DNA of 64,000 nt, taken from contig NZ_CP016809.1 of assembly GCF_002741055.1 (NCBI RefSeq), positions 248,001 to 312,000 of the forward strand, read 5' to 3'. Positions 51,571 to 60,706 of this stretch are shown here, in pieces. A model generated the notes under the pieces. It ran no database searches, had not been told where the DNA came from, and worked only from the letters and a program-made list of their open reading frames with translations. Both the position numbers and the translations under genes were made by a program. Source of the DNA: Paenibacillus ihbetae (GTDB taxonomy: Bacteria > Bacillota > Bacilli > Paenibacillales > Paenibacillaceae). How positions within the stretch are numbered: the stretch's first letter is position 1; each line of letters starts with the position of its first letter.

Positions 51571-52948
51571 CTTCGTAAGTTTGTAAGAACGGTTTCGTTT
51601 CATCGAAGAACCGGCCTTGATGTTCAGGAGCGACATATCCAAGCTGGATTCCACTGGCTTTAGCCAGGAAAGGGTCCATTGTGCATAAATCGGATTTGGT
51701 AATATCGGTTAGTGCTGTTTTGCCGAGGGTTACCGCGACTTGTTCCATCTCCAGGACGCAAGCATTCAGGTATCTAACTAAATTCATAGCAGCCATGTCT
51801 TCATCTAATTGGTCAGTCTGCTCAGTTGTATAGACAACTAACCTTGTTGGAGGCACTATAGGCACCTCTACCATTTGCTCGCTTACCAGTGCCATTAGGG
51901 CTGCTGAACCGATGTAGACTCCATCCGCTCCCAATGCGATGGCTTTCAGCATTTGACCGGGTGTTACTAACCCCCCTGTTGCGATTAAGTTTATGTCGTG
52001 GATCACTTTTTTCCGTGTGAAATATTCCGTAGCCCTTGTAATGGCGAATAATGTAGGCAAACCAACATCATCTTGTAAGGTCGGCGACCCGCCATGTGTT
52101 CCACCTTCAGCGCCGTCCAGTGTTACAAAATCAACCTCGGCTTCTATTGCGATTTGCAGCTCTTTTTCAAGATGATGCGTGGCTGCAATTTTCAAACCGA
52201 CGGGCACACCGGTTTCATCACGTAAGCGCCTTACTAACCGGATAAAGTCATCCTTCGTATTGATTCCTGGAAGTCGGGAATGGATCAATGCATCCTCCCC
52301 TTCCCGCAGGCCATACACTTCCCGAAAGTCCTCACCGATATTTTTCGCTGAAGTCCTCTGGGGAGCGGATCCTTGTGCACCCTGCCCCAACTGTATTTCT
52401 ATAGCATCCAGCTGCTTATATTGGTCAGGGGTATTTATCCAGCCCCCTCGATTATACTGTCCGATCAGTAATTGGGCTGATTTCCGTTCCTCATGCAGGA
52501 TCGCCTCACCCGTATTCGAGGCCGTTCCGACAGCGGTCGCAGCCTTTGCCAAAGCGATTTTGGTGCTTTTGTTTAACGCACCGCCAAAAGACATGGCCGC
52601 AATCATGATCGGAATGGAGAGAGTCATGGGTCTTTTGGCCCGGTGCCCGATCGTAATCGAAGTTCGTATTCCAACATTCTCTTGCGTCGGGAAGCGAAAG
52701 AGATGAACCGGATTGAACAGAAGCTTCTCCCATGGAGATAAATGGACGGGAGTTCCAAGAGGACGGGAGATTGGGGTTCCTTGATTCCCCCGCATGGCTA
52801 TTTCCATGAGGTTGGATATTCCAACTTTTTTCGTTGATGGAATCATTCCATACAAGCTCTCCGTATATTGGCCTCTGATAGCTCGTATGATCGCTTTATC
52901 TACGGCTTCGTTAATAATGGAGCGGAGAAATTTTTCAATGGGCTTCAT
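51557..52948 (-). CDS. FMN-binding glutamate-synthase-family protein
   Basis: 463 aa from ATG 52948 (a GTG just before, at 52951, fits the ribosome site slightly better). It matches the FMN/synthase barrel of glutamate synthase (IAAMSFGGALNKSTKIALAKAA, QLGQGAQGSAPQRTSAKNIGEDFREVYGLREGEDALIHSRLPGI, VGLKIAATHHLEKELQIAI, DGAEGGTHGGSP, ATGGLVTPGQMLKAIALGADGVYIGSAALMAL). The glutaminase domain and the small NADPH subunit are absent, so it cannot be a standard GOGAT. YerD-type homologues have unknown substrates. The start overlaps the 97-residue gene upstream, so the two are coupled. Confidence 0.85.
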   Translation of the reverse strand: MKPIEKFLRSIINEAVDKAIIRAIRGQYTESLYGMIPSTKKVGISNLMEIAMRGNQGTPISRPLGTPVHLSPWEKLLFNPVHLFRFPTQENVGIRTSITIGHRAKRPMTLSIPIMIAAMSFGGALNKSTKIALAKAATAVGTASNTGEAILHEERKSAQLLIGQYNRGGWINTPDQYKQLDAIEIQLGQGAQGSAPQRTSAKNIGEDFREVYGLREGEDALIHSRLPGINTKDDFIRLVRRLRDETGVPVGLKIAATHHLEKELQIAIEAEVDFVTLDGAEGGTHGGSPTLQDDVGLPTLFAITRATEYFTRKKVIHDINLIATGGLVTPGQMLKAIALGADGVYIGSAALMALVSEQMVEVPIVPPTRLVVYTTEQTDQLDEDMAAMNLVRYLNACVLEMEQVAVTLGKTALTDITKSDLCTMDPFLAKASGIQLGYVAPEHQGRFFDETKPFLQTYEEHLQ

Positions 52949-53228
52949 CACGATGAGTACCCTCCACAAGCTCCCCGCGGTCAATGGCATTCTTTATTTC
53001 TTCAATTTTTTCAGCCATGGCCAGACACATATGCTTCATGGTTCCAAGCTGCCTGGCGGCAATCTGTTCTTCAACTGCTATATCCAGGATTTCACGATGG
53101 TCGAAATTTGCAAGCCTATTGTAGTGATCACGTTCAATAGAAGACAAGGTTCCAGCCATAGTTTCAACTCGATTCAGCTCGGAATGAATATAAGAAAGTG
53201 TATTTTTTAGATCCTGATATTTACTCAA
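52935..53228 (-). CDS. Small helical protein upstream of the glutamate-synthase-like gene
   Basis: 97 aa from TTG at 53228 with GAGGTG 8 nt upstream. Almost entirely helical with heptad-like spacing (LKNTLSYIHSELNRVETMAGTLSSIERDHYNRL, ILDIAVEEQIAARQLGTMKHMCLAMAEKIEEIKNAI). Its stop overlaps the start of the following enzyme by 14 bp. I do not recognise it. It may be a partner or scaffold of the FMN enzyme. Confidence 0.7.
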   Translation of the reverse strand: MSKYQDLKNTLSYIHSELNRVETMAGTLSSIERDHYNRLANFDHREILDIAVEEQIAARQLGTMKHMCLAMAEKIEEIKNAIDRGELVEGTHRDEAH

Positions 53229-53322
53229 TTGGGTAACACCTCGGGTTCAATTTTTTAATCAATTTTTTCTAAATCAGAACAAGTATAAACAACCTGTTCG
53301 ATATTACGGACGCTCAATAGCT

Positions 53323-54423
53323 TCATTGACGCTGCTTCGCCCACTTGCTTCGAATCCATATCGCCAGCAAAAGAATCAGAGGCAGAATAATTTGAAAGAT
53401 CGGAGTTACGTAGGTAACCACTACTTTAATTCCTAGCCAAATATGATGAGGATAGTTGGGGGATATGAACGCTAATGCAAAGATGCATGCAGCAGTGATC
53501 ACCGTCCACATAGGGTAGGATAGGCCCGTTATTTTATGCAATCCCATGACAGCTCCCATAAAAAAAGCTGCCATTTTGGTGCCCAGGCCAAGCACTAACA
53601 CAAATACAAACAATACATCAAAACGTTCAAAGGCTTCAGCGATTTCTATAAGCTGAACCACCTGCAGAAGCGGCAGCGTGCTGTTGGCTGCCTGAGTCGG
53701 CCCTAACACGAGGATATTGATTTGATTAATCATGATTAAACAAATCGCCGTAATCGTGTATGAGATCACCACGCCCATCCCTATCTTATCCCTTTTTTGG
53801 ACAAGAGGAAAAAAGAGCAGAAACAATAACGTCTGCCCGAACGGGAAGGACACGATTTCCGGCACGGCGGCTGTCCAAACCGGACGGAACCCCTCTTCCA
53901 GAACCGGCAGCATCAATTCAAATCGGACCAGTCCTGAAGAAACAAGCAGCGTATAGATCGTGAGATAGCTCAAAATGATGATCGGCAGAAATCCGGCGCA
54001 CATCCAAATCACCACCTTGGGTCCATACCGAACGGTATTAGCCACTACGATTATTGCCGTCAACATGATAAACAGCAGAGGCGTACGGTCTAATAACGTC
54101 AAGATCGTAAGCTCACCCAGATCTCTTAAATTACGGGATGCTTCATATGCAAAATAACCTACAAAGCTTAAGTTAACCGCAGTGCCGATGACTTTGCCGA
54201 AGTGCTGTCTGCACAAGCCATATAAATCAAGTTGGGGATTGGAACGGTAGATTAAAAGATACATGGCTAGCAGGAACAAACCAATCAAGGCAGCAATGCC
54301 CATGGCGATCCATGCATCCCGTTTCGCTTCAGCCCCCAAGAAGAACAATGTCGTGCTTCCGACTTCAAACACCGCAAGAAAACATACCAGATCGGTAACT
54401 CGTATGGATTGCTTCATTTCCAT
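53323..54423 (-). CDS. GerAB-family spore germination permease
   Basis: 366 aa; ATG at 54423 (MEMKQSIRVTDL) with AAGGG upstream, an ATG two codons later also possible. Ten or eleven TM helices, no signal peptide. The amino-acid-permease-like fold (PF03845, ArcD/ProY-related) is recognisable from IRVTDLVCFLAVFEVGSTTLFFLGAEAKRDAWIAM. In GerA-type receptors this subunit binds the germinant. It is last in the A-C-B operon, 42 bp after the C gene. Confidence 0.93.
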   Translation of the reverse strand: MEMKQSIRVTDLVCFLAVFEVGSTTLFFLGAEAKRDAWIAMGIAALIGLFLLAMYLLIYRSNPQLDLYGLCRQHFGKVIGTAVNLSFVGYFAYEASRNLRDLGELTILTLLDRTPLLFIMLTAIIVVANTVRYGPKVVIWMCAGFLPIIILSYLTIYTLLVSSGLVRFELMLPVLEEGFRPVWTAAVPEIVSFPFGQTLLFLLFFPLVQKRDKIGMGVVISYTITAICLIMINQINILVLGPTQAANSTLPLLQVVQLIEIAEAFERFDVLFVFVLVLGLGTKMAAFFMGAVMGLHKITGLSYPMWTVITAACIFALAFISPNYPHHIWLGIKVVVTYVTPIFQIILPLILLLAIWIRSKWAKQRQ

Positions 54424-54465
54424 TGTTCCCTTCTTCAATCAACATCCATCTGAATATGGAGCAAA

Positions 54466-55686
54466 TTATCGTACGCCCGATTTAAACGCTTTTTGGGTCA
54501 TACCCGTTTGACTGATGGTTACGTTGACTTGCAGGACAAGCTTAATGGAATTCATCCCGTCTGCTTCCCACTGATCCTTGATGCTCCTCCAGTCCTTCGG
54601 ATATTTGCGATGGATATCGTCTGCAAAGTGAGGCAAGTCGGCATGAAGCCTTTTGGAGGCAGCCCACCCCTCCCTCATATGTTCCTTAATGACCTCTTCG
54701 ATCCCTTTTTCCGCAGCATGGAGGTTGGATAGTTTCCCTAAATTTATGGAACAATTGGACTCTGTAATCCTGCCCTTCGCTTTAACGGAGACCAGCATCG
54801 TATACTCGTCCCCTTGCTTACGGGGCTTTACATTCGTTTTGGCGGATATCGTTTGAAAGGAGAATTTCTCCGTTTCTTTATTGGAGCCAGGACAGGATAC
54901 GGATAAGGTACTGATCCGGACTTTGCCCGTTAACCATGATATTCCGATGCTCTCATTCCGGTTTAATGCCCCGACTCTCCGGTCTTTTCGAAACACGGCC
55001 AATCCTGTAATTCGAACCTTAGCAGGAGTAGAGGTTCTATTTAGCTGATCCATGGATTCCAGCCTTGCCTGCGATTCCCCCACCAATTCAACCTGAGGGA
55101 CCCCGGCAGCACGGGCTTCAGCATCCAGATTTCGCGTCAACTCATACATCTTAATTGAAGGATAATTACTGTTGAAATGATCCGTTTGCCTTGAGATGTT
55201 GGCGATGGCTGCCCCGGGCAATCGTTCAGGCGGGATTAGCTGCTTCAGCATCTCGCTTGCTTGCCCGCTCGCGACCAGCACGTTGACATTTTCCCGTAAC
55301 TGAGCATTCCTCCAATAAAAGTCGATGATATCCTGAATTCCTCTGCTTGCAGCCTCTTTGCCGAGCACGAGAATATCCGCATGAGGGAAATAAAGACGTC
55401 GCGGCGATTCCGTATAGCTTACATCAATCGCTTCGCGAAGCGTAGGGCCTACGGAAGAGAAAACATGGACGGGGGATTCCCCACCCCCTCCTTTGGTTGC
55501 TCCGCCAGTCCCCGCCGAAATGGCGGAAGGATTAATTAACTGATAGGTTACGATCCATCCTGCTTCGCCCCGGTCTATGCCTAGAGCTGCAATCAGACCG
55601 ATTTCATTTAATTCCGTTCGGTTCCAGCAGCCTGTCTGCGATAATGCCAGAACGAACAGCAGTGAGAATATACCTAATCTACGCAT
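54466..55686 (-). CDS. Ger(x)C-family germination lipoprotein
   Basis: 406 aa, ATG at 55686 with GAGGTG; an overlapping GTG at 55713 is poorly placed. Lipobox LSQTGCWNRTELNEIG (Cys near 20), then a GerC body (GLIAALGIDRGEAGWIVTYQLINP, PRRLYFPHADILVLGKEAASRGIQDIIDFYWRNAQLRENVNVLVASG). The C-terminal domain ends in an amphipathic strand region. Member of the germinant receptor on the spore inner membrane. Confidence 0.93.
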   Translation of the reverse strand: MRRLGIFSLLFVLALSQTGCWNRTELNEIGLIAALGIDRGEAGWIVTYQLINPSAISAGTGGATKGGGGESPVHVFSSVGPTLREAIDVSYTESPRRLYFPHADILVLGKEAASRGIQDIIDFYWRNAQLRENVNVLVASGQASEMLKQLIPPERLPGAAIANISRQTDHFNSNYPSIKMYELTRNLDAEARAAGVPQVELVGESQARLESMDQLNRTSTPAKVRITGLAVFRKDRRVGALNRNESIGISWLTGKVRISTLSVSCPGSNKETEKFSFQTISAKTNVKPRKQGDEYTMLVSVKAKGRITESNCSINLGKLSNLHAAEKGIEEVIKEHMREGWAASKRLHADLPHFADDIHRKYPKDWRSIKDQWEADGMNSIKLVLQVNVTISQTGMTQKAFKSGVR

Positions 55687-55709
55687 ATCGCACCTCAGTT
55701 CATATAGGG

Positions 55710-57269
55710 TCACTTCCTTCCCTGTTGCGATCCACTCATCCCCTGTCTTACAACGTTACGACGATTCATCTCCTTAGGCCTCGTCTTAAGGAAGGGCCAC
55801 GGCAAACGCACAAACAGGTCTTTCAGATCGGAGAAACGGAGCGGGCTAACGGGTGAAAGATAAGGGATGCCAAATGAAGTTAAAGAAACGAGATGAACAT
55901 ATATCGGAATGAGCCCCGCCAATATCCCGTATAAACCGAGGGTCCCCGCCAGTAACATCAACACAAATCGAATGAGCCGGATGGCCGCAGCCATGCTGAA
56001 TGCAGGGATCGCAAAGTTGGCGATGGCGGTAAAGGACACCACGATGACCATTGCCCCCGACACGAGTCCTGCCTGTACTGCAGCCTGGCCCAGCACAAGC
56101 GCCCCGACAATGGAAATGGCCGGCCCGATCACCCTGGGCATCCGCACTCCTGCCTCACGGATAATTTCGAACGTAAGCTCCATCATGATGGCTTCAACGA
56201 GTGCCGGCAGTGGCGTTCCTTCCCTTTGTGCAGCCAGACTGATCAACAGGGTGGTTGGAATCATCTCCTGATGAAAGGTTGAAATGGCTATATACAGTGA
56301 TGGCAGCAGCAAGGATACAACGAAGGAGAAAAATCGGATCGCACGTAAGAAAGTAGTTAGATCATACCGCTGATAATAGTCTTCGCTGGAATGGAGGAAC
56401 CTGAAAAAGGTGACGGGTGCCAGTAAAGCAAAGGGGGTGCCATCCACGAGAATCGCGATTTGTCCTTCCAGCAGACCGCCTGCTACCGCATCGGGGCGCT
56501 CCGTATTGATCAATGTAGGGAATGGACTCAAGGTAGTATCTTGTATAAACTCTTCAATATACCCGCTTTCCAGAACGCCGTCGGTTTCGATGCTTTGCAA
56601 CCGAGACTTTATTTCCGATACGACACTTTGATCAGCTAAGCCTTCAATGTAAGCCATAGTTACTTTGGTATGGGTATAGCTGCCGATGACCATCGTTTGG
56701 ACCCGTAAGTCCGGGGTACGCAGCCTTCTTCGGATGAGTGACACATTCGTCGAAATATCTTCGGTAAAACCGTCCTTCGGTCCCCGAATGACGGTTTGTG
56801 AGCTTGGCTCTTCGATTGCGCGCTTTTCCAGGCTTTCGATCGAAGTCGAAAAGGCGTCTTTCATCCCATCTACTAGTAGGACAGCCTTCCCCTCTAAAAC
56901 AGCCGAAGTGACGGATTGCGTAGTATGTAATTTGTTGACAGGACTTGCAGGCAATATTTTTCTCAACAACGATTCTATGCCGGGCATAGGATCGGCTTCC
57001 AGCGTAACGGTTAACCAGGATTCCAGAATCCGATTGAGTTGATTGGCATCAATCAGCCCTTCAATATAGCAAATGGCAATCTCCGGCAGATCGTCGCGTC
57101 CTGAAATATATCGGACCACAAAGTCCGTACTGTTCCCCATGATATGAGTTAAGGTTTGAATAGACTCCTGTAGAGTCATGCTAATCGAGGTAGGTGAATC
57201 AGTTCGAACCTGCGTTTTGTTCTTCGAACGGCTTCGATTGAGCGCTTTTTGCAGTAACCGAATCAGCAT
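55710..57269 (-). CDS. GerAA-family spore germination protein
   Basis: 519 aa, ATG at 57269 after AAAGGGGGGG. Large N-terminal cytoplasmic domain (about 1-300, including DLPEIAICYIEGLIDANQLNRIL and EGQIAILVDGTPFALLAPVTFFRFLHSSEDYYQRYDL), then five or six TM helices (about 310-480). It is first in the operon A-C-B. With the C and B subunits it forms a nutrient germinant receptor. No D-type subunit is seen. Confidence 0.94.
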   Translation of the reverse strand: MLIRLLQKALNRSRSKNKTQVRTDSPTSISMTLQESIQTLTHIMGNSTDFVVRYISGRDDLPEIAICYIEGLIDANQLNRILESWLTVTLEADPMPGIESLLRKILPASPVNKLHTTQSVTSAVLEGKAVLLVDGMKDAFSTSIESLEKRAIEEPSSQTVIRGPKDGFTEDISTNVSLIRRRLRTPDLRVQTMVIGSYTHTKVTMAYIEGLADQSVVSEIKSRLQSIETDGVLESGYIEEFIQDTTLSPFPTLINTERPDAVAGGLLEGQIAILVDGTPFALLAPVTFFRFLHSSEDYYQRYDLTTFLRAIRFFSFVVSLLLPSLYIAISTFHQEMIPTTLLISLAAQREGTPLPALVEAIMMELTFEIIREAGVRMPRVIGPAISIVGALVLGQAAVQAGLVSGAMVIVVSFTAIANFAIPAFSMAAAIRLIRFVLMLLAGTLGLYGILAGLIPIYVHLVSLTSFGIPYLSPVSPLRFSDLKDLFVRLPWPFLKTRPKEMNRRNVVRQGMSGSQQGRK

Positions 57270-57470
57270 GACAGTCCCCCCCTTTTTGCTATCCAGTATT
57301 ATGGGGACTCAGAGGTTAAATTATTCCCTTGATTCCATATTCTTCGATATGTCCTTAGGAATCGGCAGTATATCCATTATGTTGGAATTTTTAGCACTAC
57401 TTGTGCGGTACAGGCAGATTTTCAAAGCATTTTGAATATATATCAGCATCTTGTTCCGTGAGGTGATCAT

Positions 57471-58325
57471 TTGTTTTTTCATATTAAGGAATTACAATTT
57501 CATGCAAAACCTGAACGCCCCGATCCCGTTTATGCCAGAAAGCTTCAGGAGGTGCTCGGAGGACAGTTCGGTGAGATAACCGTTGCCATGCAGTATCTTT
57601 TCCAGGGCTGGAACGTCCGCGGGGACGGAAAGTACAAGGATCTTCTGTTGGATACGGGTACAGAGGAATTGGCGCATGTTGAAATGTTGGCCACTATGAT
57701 CGCCCGACTGCTTAATAATGCCCCCCTGGAAACGCTGGAGGACGCAGCGAAAGACCCTGTAATAGCAGCTATACTGGGAGGCAGCAATCCACAGCATGCC
57801 ATTGTAACAGGTTTGGGAGCAGCTCCAACCGATAGCAACGGGTACCCTTGGAACTCCCGCTACACCATCGCCAGCGGTAATCTTCTTGCAGATTTCAGAC
57901 ATAATTTGGCGGCTGAATCGCAAGGCCGACTGCAGGTGGCCCGCCTGTATGAAATGACAGATGATCGTGGTGTCAAAGATATGTTGGCCTGGCTGCTAGC
58001 CAGAGATACCATGCACCAAAATCAATGGATCGTCGCGATAAAAGAATTGGAAGCGAAAGAAGGGGTAGTCGTTCCTACTACGTTTCCGAAGGAGCGTGAA
58101 ATCCAAGAAGTATCCCATGTGCTGTTTAACTTTTCTCGAGGCCAGGAAAGTGCACAGGGACCCTGGGCTCATGGTCCGAGCCCGGATGGCGCCACCTTTC
58201 AGTATGTTGCCAACCCTCAGCCTCATGCTCCTGAGCCTCACTTGCCGCCCGCACCGCCGTATATCCATGACACACCTCCAAAGGTATTTAGATCGCAAAA
58301 TATGCCGCATATGCCTCCACAATAA
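57471..58325 (+). CDS. Manganese catalase (CotJC/YjqC type)
   Basis: 284 aa from TTG at 57471 with GAGGTGAT 3-10 nt upstream; no ATG fits. The dimanganese site is visible: Glu in GQFGEITVAMQYL (near 35), Glu and His in TEELAHVEML (near 65-69), Glu in NLAAESQGRLQ (near 148) and His in ARDTMHQNQWI (near 181). It decomposes hydrogen peroxide. The C-terminus is Pro/His/Gln-rich (about 230-284), as in spore-coat catalases. It stands alone beside the germination operon. Confidence 0.92.
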   Translation: MFFHIKELQFHAKPERPDPVYARKLQEVLGGQFGEITVAMQYLFQGWNVRGDGKYKDLLLDTGTEELAHVEMLATMIARLLNNAPLETLEDAAKDPVIAAILGGSNPQHAIVTGLGAAPTDSNGYPWNSRYTIASGNLLADFRHNLAAESQGRLQVARLYEMTDDRGVKDMLAWLLARDTMHQNQWIVAIKELEAKEGVVVPTTFPKEREIQEVSHVLFNFSRGQESAQGPWAHGPSPDGATFQYVANPQPHAPEPHLPPAPPYIHDTPPKVFRSQNMPHMPPQ

Positions 58326-58328
58326 ACA

Positions 58329-58357
58329 AGAAGGATGTCATCGAGTGACATCCTTCT
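58329..58357. terminator. Bidirectional terminator between catalase and GH3 genes
   Basis: AGAAGGATGTCA / TGACATCCTTCT perfect 12-bp stem with TCGAG loop, then TTTA. It serves the catalase (plus) and the GH3 gene (minus, stop at 58398). Confidence 0.9.
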
Positions 58358-58397
58358 TTATTATCACAGCTATATCATTTATTTCTGCAAGATAAGG

Positions 58398-60692
58398 TTA
58401 TAATGGTTTAGCTTGCTGCGCCTCGAGCCGTTTCTCGTTAACCCGTCCGATAAGCTCGCTGACGACCTCATCCGGAGACCGCTCCATCATCCAGCTTTGC
58501 CCGAACATCTGGAAGATTTTAATGACCGGGAAGTCCTCCCAAAATCCCAGGAATTCATCCTGGAGAGATACTTTGTCCTTAACATGCTTGTTCATTTCAT
58601 CGATGCACTCTTCCAGCACGTTCTTCGCGATCGGGTCGCTCACCCACTCATTAAGCAAGCTGAATTTATGGAACGTGATTTCCTCCTTGCCGAAGTCGCA
58701 GAACAGTCGGTGTGTCACTCGGATATCGCGGGACGAGCTGCCTGCGCAGAGTTGGAAATATCCGCTTTCTGCTACCCAGCGATTGTATTTCGTGTTGTAA
58801 TAGGCAAAATCTCTTTCTTCAAGCTCAAAGACGATCTTCTCCTTCTCGCCCGGCGCGAGCTCGATTTTGGCAAAAGCTTTAAGCTCCTTCTCGGGACGCA
58901 CCCATTTGCATTCCTCATCATGGACATACAATTGAACGGTTTCCTTCCCGGAGCGCTTTCCGGTATTCTCCAATTGGAGGGTAACGGTAATTCCCTTCTC
59001 ATGCTGTACCGCTTGAAGATCCGTGTACTTAAATTTTGTGTACGACAAACCATGTCCGAACGGAAACTGCGGAGCCATTTCCTTACGGTCGTAATAACGA
59101 TAGCCGATAAACAGTCCTTCACGATAATACAGCTTGCCGTTTTCTCCCTGAATCCGCATATGCGATGGGTTATCCGACAGCTTGACCGGGAAGGTCTCCG
59201 ACAGCTTGCCGGAAGGGTTCGTGTGTCCGAACAGGATTTCGGCAATGGCTCTGCCCATACCCTGCCCCGTCAACCAGGAATGGATGACCCCAGGCACATG
59301 CTGCACCCATGGATGCATCGCAAGCGCGTTCCCGCTGCTTGTTACCACGACACAGTTCGGCTGAACGGCTGCAACGGCTTGGATGAGCTTCACTTGGTGC
59401 TCTGGGAGGTTAATGCTCTTCAAGTCATGCATCTCGGATTCCGCATATTCCGGCTGGCCGACGAACAATACGGCTAGATCGGATGTCGCCGCCAACGACG
59501 CGCTTTCCTTAATCAGGTCCTCGCGAATGGAGTCATCTGCGGGATATCCCTCAGCATAGCTTAGCGTGACCGACTCTCCCGCCAGCTCCTTAATTTCATC
59601 CCACGGAATATCGACCCGCGTTGGCGTAACTTCTGCGCTGCCGGCCCCTTGGATTCTTGGCTTCTTCGCAAAACGGCCGATGATTGCAATCGATGGTGCG
59701 GATTCCGGCTGTATAGGGAGAATACCGTTCTCGTTCTTGAGCAGCACGATGCTCTCGGCTGCTGCTTTTCTCGCAAGCGCGTGGTAGTCTTGAACAGTGC
59801 CCGAGACCGTTTCTTTCGGGGCTGTCGCTCGCTCTACAAGCTTTAGAATACGGGCAACGCTTTGATCAAGCTTCTCTTCGGAGAGGTCTCCGCCCTCCAC
59901 AGCCTCCACAATTGCCTTCGTATTGTAGTGAGCCGGCCCCGGCATTTCAAGATCAAGACCGGCCTTAAGCCCGCGAATCCGGTCATTGACGGCGGTCCAG
60001 TCCGACAGCACGACACCTTCGTAGCCCCACTCTTCTCTCAGTATATCATGAAGCAAATGCTCGTTTTCGCTTGTATAACTGCCATTGAGCAAATTATATG
60101 AGCACATGACGGTCCAGGGATCGGACTTCTTAATGATCCGTTCGAAAGCGCTAAGATAAATTTCGCGCAGCGTCCGTTCGTCGACCTCCGAGCTCGTCAC
60201 CATTTTTTCGTTCTCCTGATTGTTGCAAGCGAAGTGCTTGAGGGAAGCGCCCACGCCTTCGCTTTGGAGCCCGTTGATGAAGGCTGCGCCAAGCTCGCCT
60301 GTTAAGCAGGGGTCCTCCGAGTAGTACTCGAAGTTTCTGCCGCCAAGCGGCGTCCGCTTCATATTAATGCCCGGGCCAAGCAGCAGCTCCACGCCCATTT
60401 CCTTGGATTCCTGTCCAAGCGCTACCCCGACTTCATGCAGCAGCTCGGTGTTCCAGGAGGAGCCGATGGCGGAACCGGTAGGATAGCAGGTTGCCGGAAC
60501 ATTCTCGGACGTAATGCCCATTTCTTCATCGCTGTTCGTTTTCCGGATCCCGTTGGTTCCGTCATACATATGCACAGCCGGAATGTTCAATCGCTCGATG
60601 CCTTTGGTCATCCACATATTCAATCCCGCACAGAGGGATGCTTTTTCCGTAAGCGTCATTTCTTGAATTAATTCATGAATTGATCGGTTCAT
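58398..60692 (-). CDS. Glycoside hydrolase family 3 beta-glucosidase
   Basis: 764 aa, ATG at 60692 after AAGGATGG. Domain 1 about 1-290: VHMYDGTNGIRK, LLLGPGINMKRTPLGGRNFEYYSEDP, SLKHFACNNQE and the catalytic nucleophile Asp in YEGVVLSDWTAVNDR (near 230). Domain 2 about 310-500 (IAIIGRFAKKPRIQGAGSAEVTPTR, LAVLFVGQPEYAESE). FnIII-like domain about 550-660 (SGKETVQLYVHDEE). A C-terminal extension of about 100 residues (DFGKEEITFHKFSLL) is not typical. No signal peptide: intracellular. It lies 15 bp after the PTS IIC gene and probably splits imported beta-glucosides. Confidence 0.93.
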   Translation of the reverse strand: MNRSIHELIQEMTLTEKASLCAGLNMWMTKGIERLNIPAVHMYDGTNGIRKTNSDEEMGITSENVPATCYPTGSAIGSSWNTELLHEVGVALGQESKEMGVELLLGPGINMKRTPLGGRNFEYYSEDPCLTGELGAAFINGLQSEGVGASLKHFACNNQENEKMVTSSEVDERTLREIYLSAFERIIKKSDPWTVMCSYNLLNGSYTSENEHLLHDILREEWGYEGVVLSDWTAVNDRIRGLKAGLDLEMPGPAHYNTKAIVEAVEGGDLSEEKLDQSVARILKLVERATAPKETVSGTVQDYHALARKAAAESIVLLKNENGILPIQPESAPSIAIIGRFAKKPRIQGAGSAEVTPTRVDIPWDEIKELAGESVTLSYAEGYPADDSIREDLIKESASLAATSDLAVLFVGQPEYAESEMHDLKSINLPEHQVKLIQAVAAVQPNCVVVTSSGNALAMHPWVQHVPGVIHSWLTGQGMGRAIAEILFGHTNPSGKLSETFPVKLSDNPSHMRIQGENGKLYYREGLFIGYRYYDRKEMAPQFPFGHGLSYTKFKYTDLQAVQHEKGITVTLQLENTGKRSGKETVQLYVHDEECKWVRPEKELKAFAKIELAPGEKEKIVFELEERDFAYYNTKYNRWVAESGYFQLCAGSSSRDIRVTHRLFCDFGKEEITFHKFSLLNEWVSDPIAKNVLEECIDEMNKHVKDKVSLQDEFLGFWEDFPVIKIFQMFGQSWMMERSPDEVVSELIGRVNEKRLEAQQAKPL

Positions 60693-60706
60693 TTGGTATC
60701 CATCCT

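Noticed and set aside
52935..53210. Plus-strand reading frames opposite the 97-residue gene
   Set aside because: They are antisense shadows; the minus-strand frame has the ribosome site and a helical, non-random translation.
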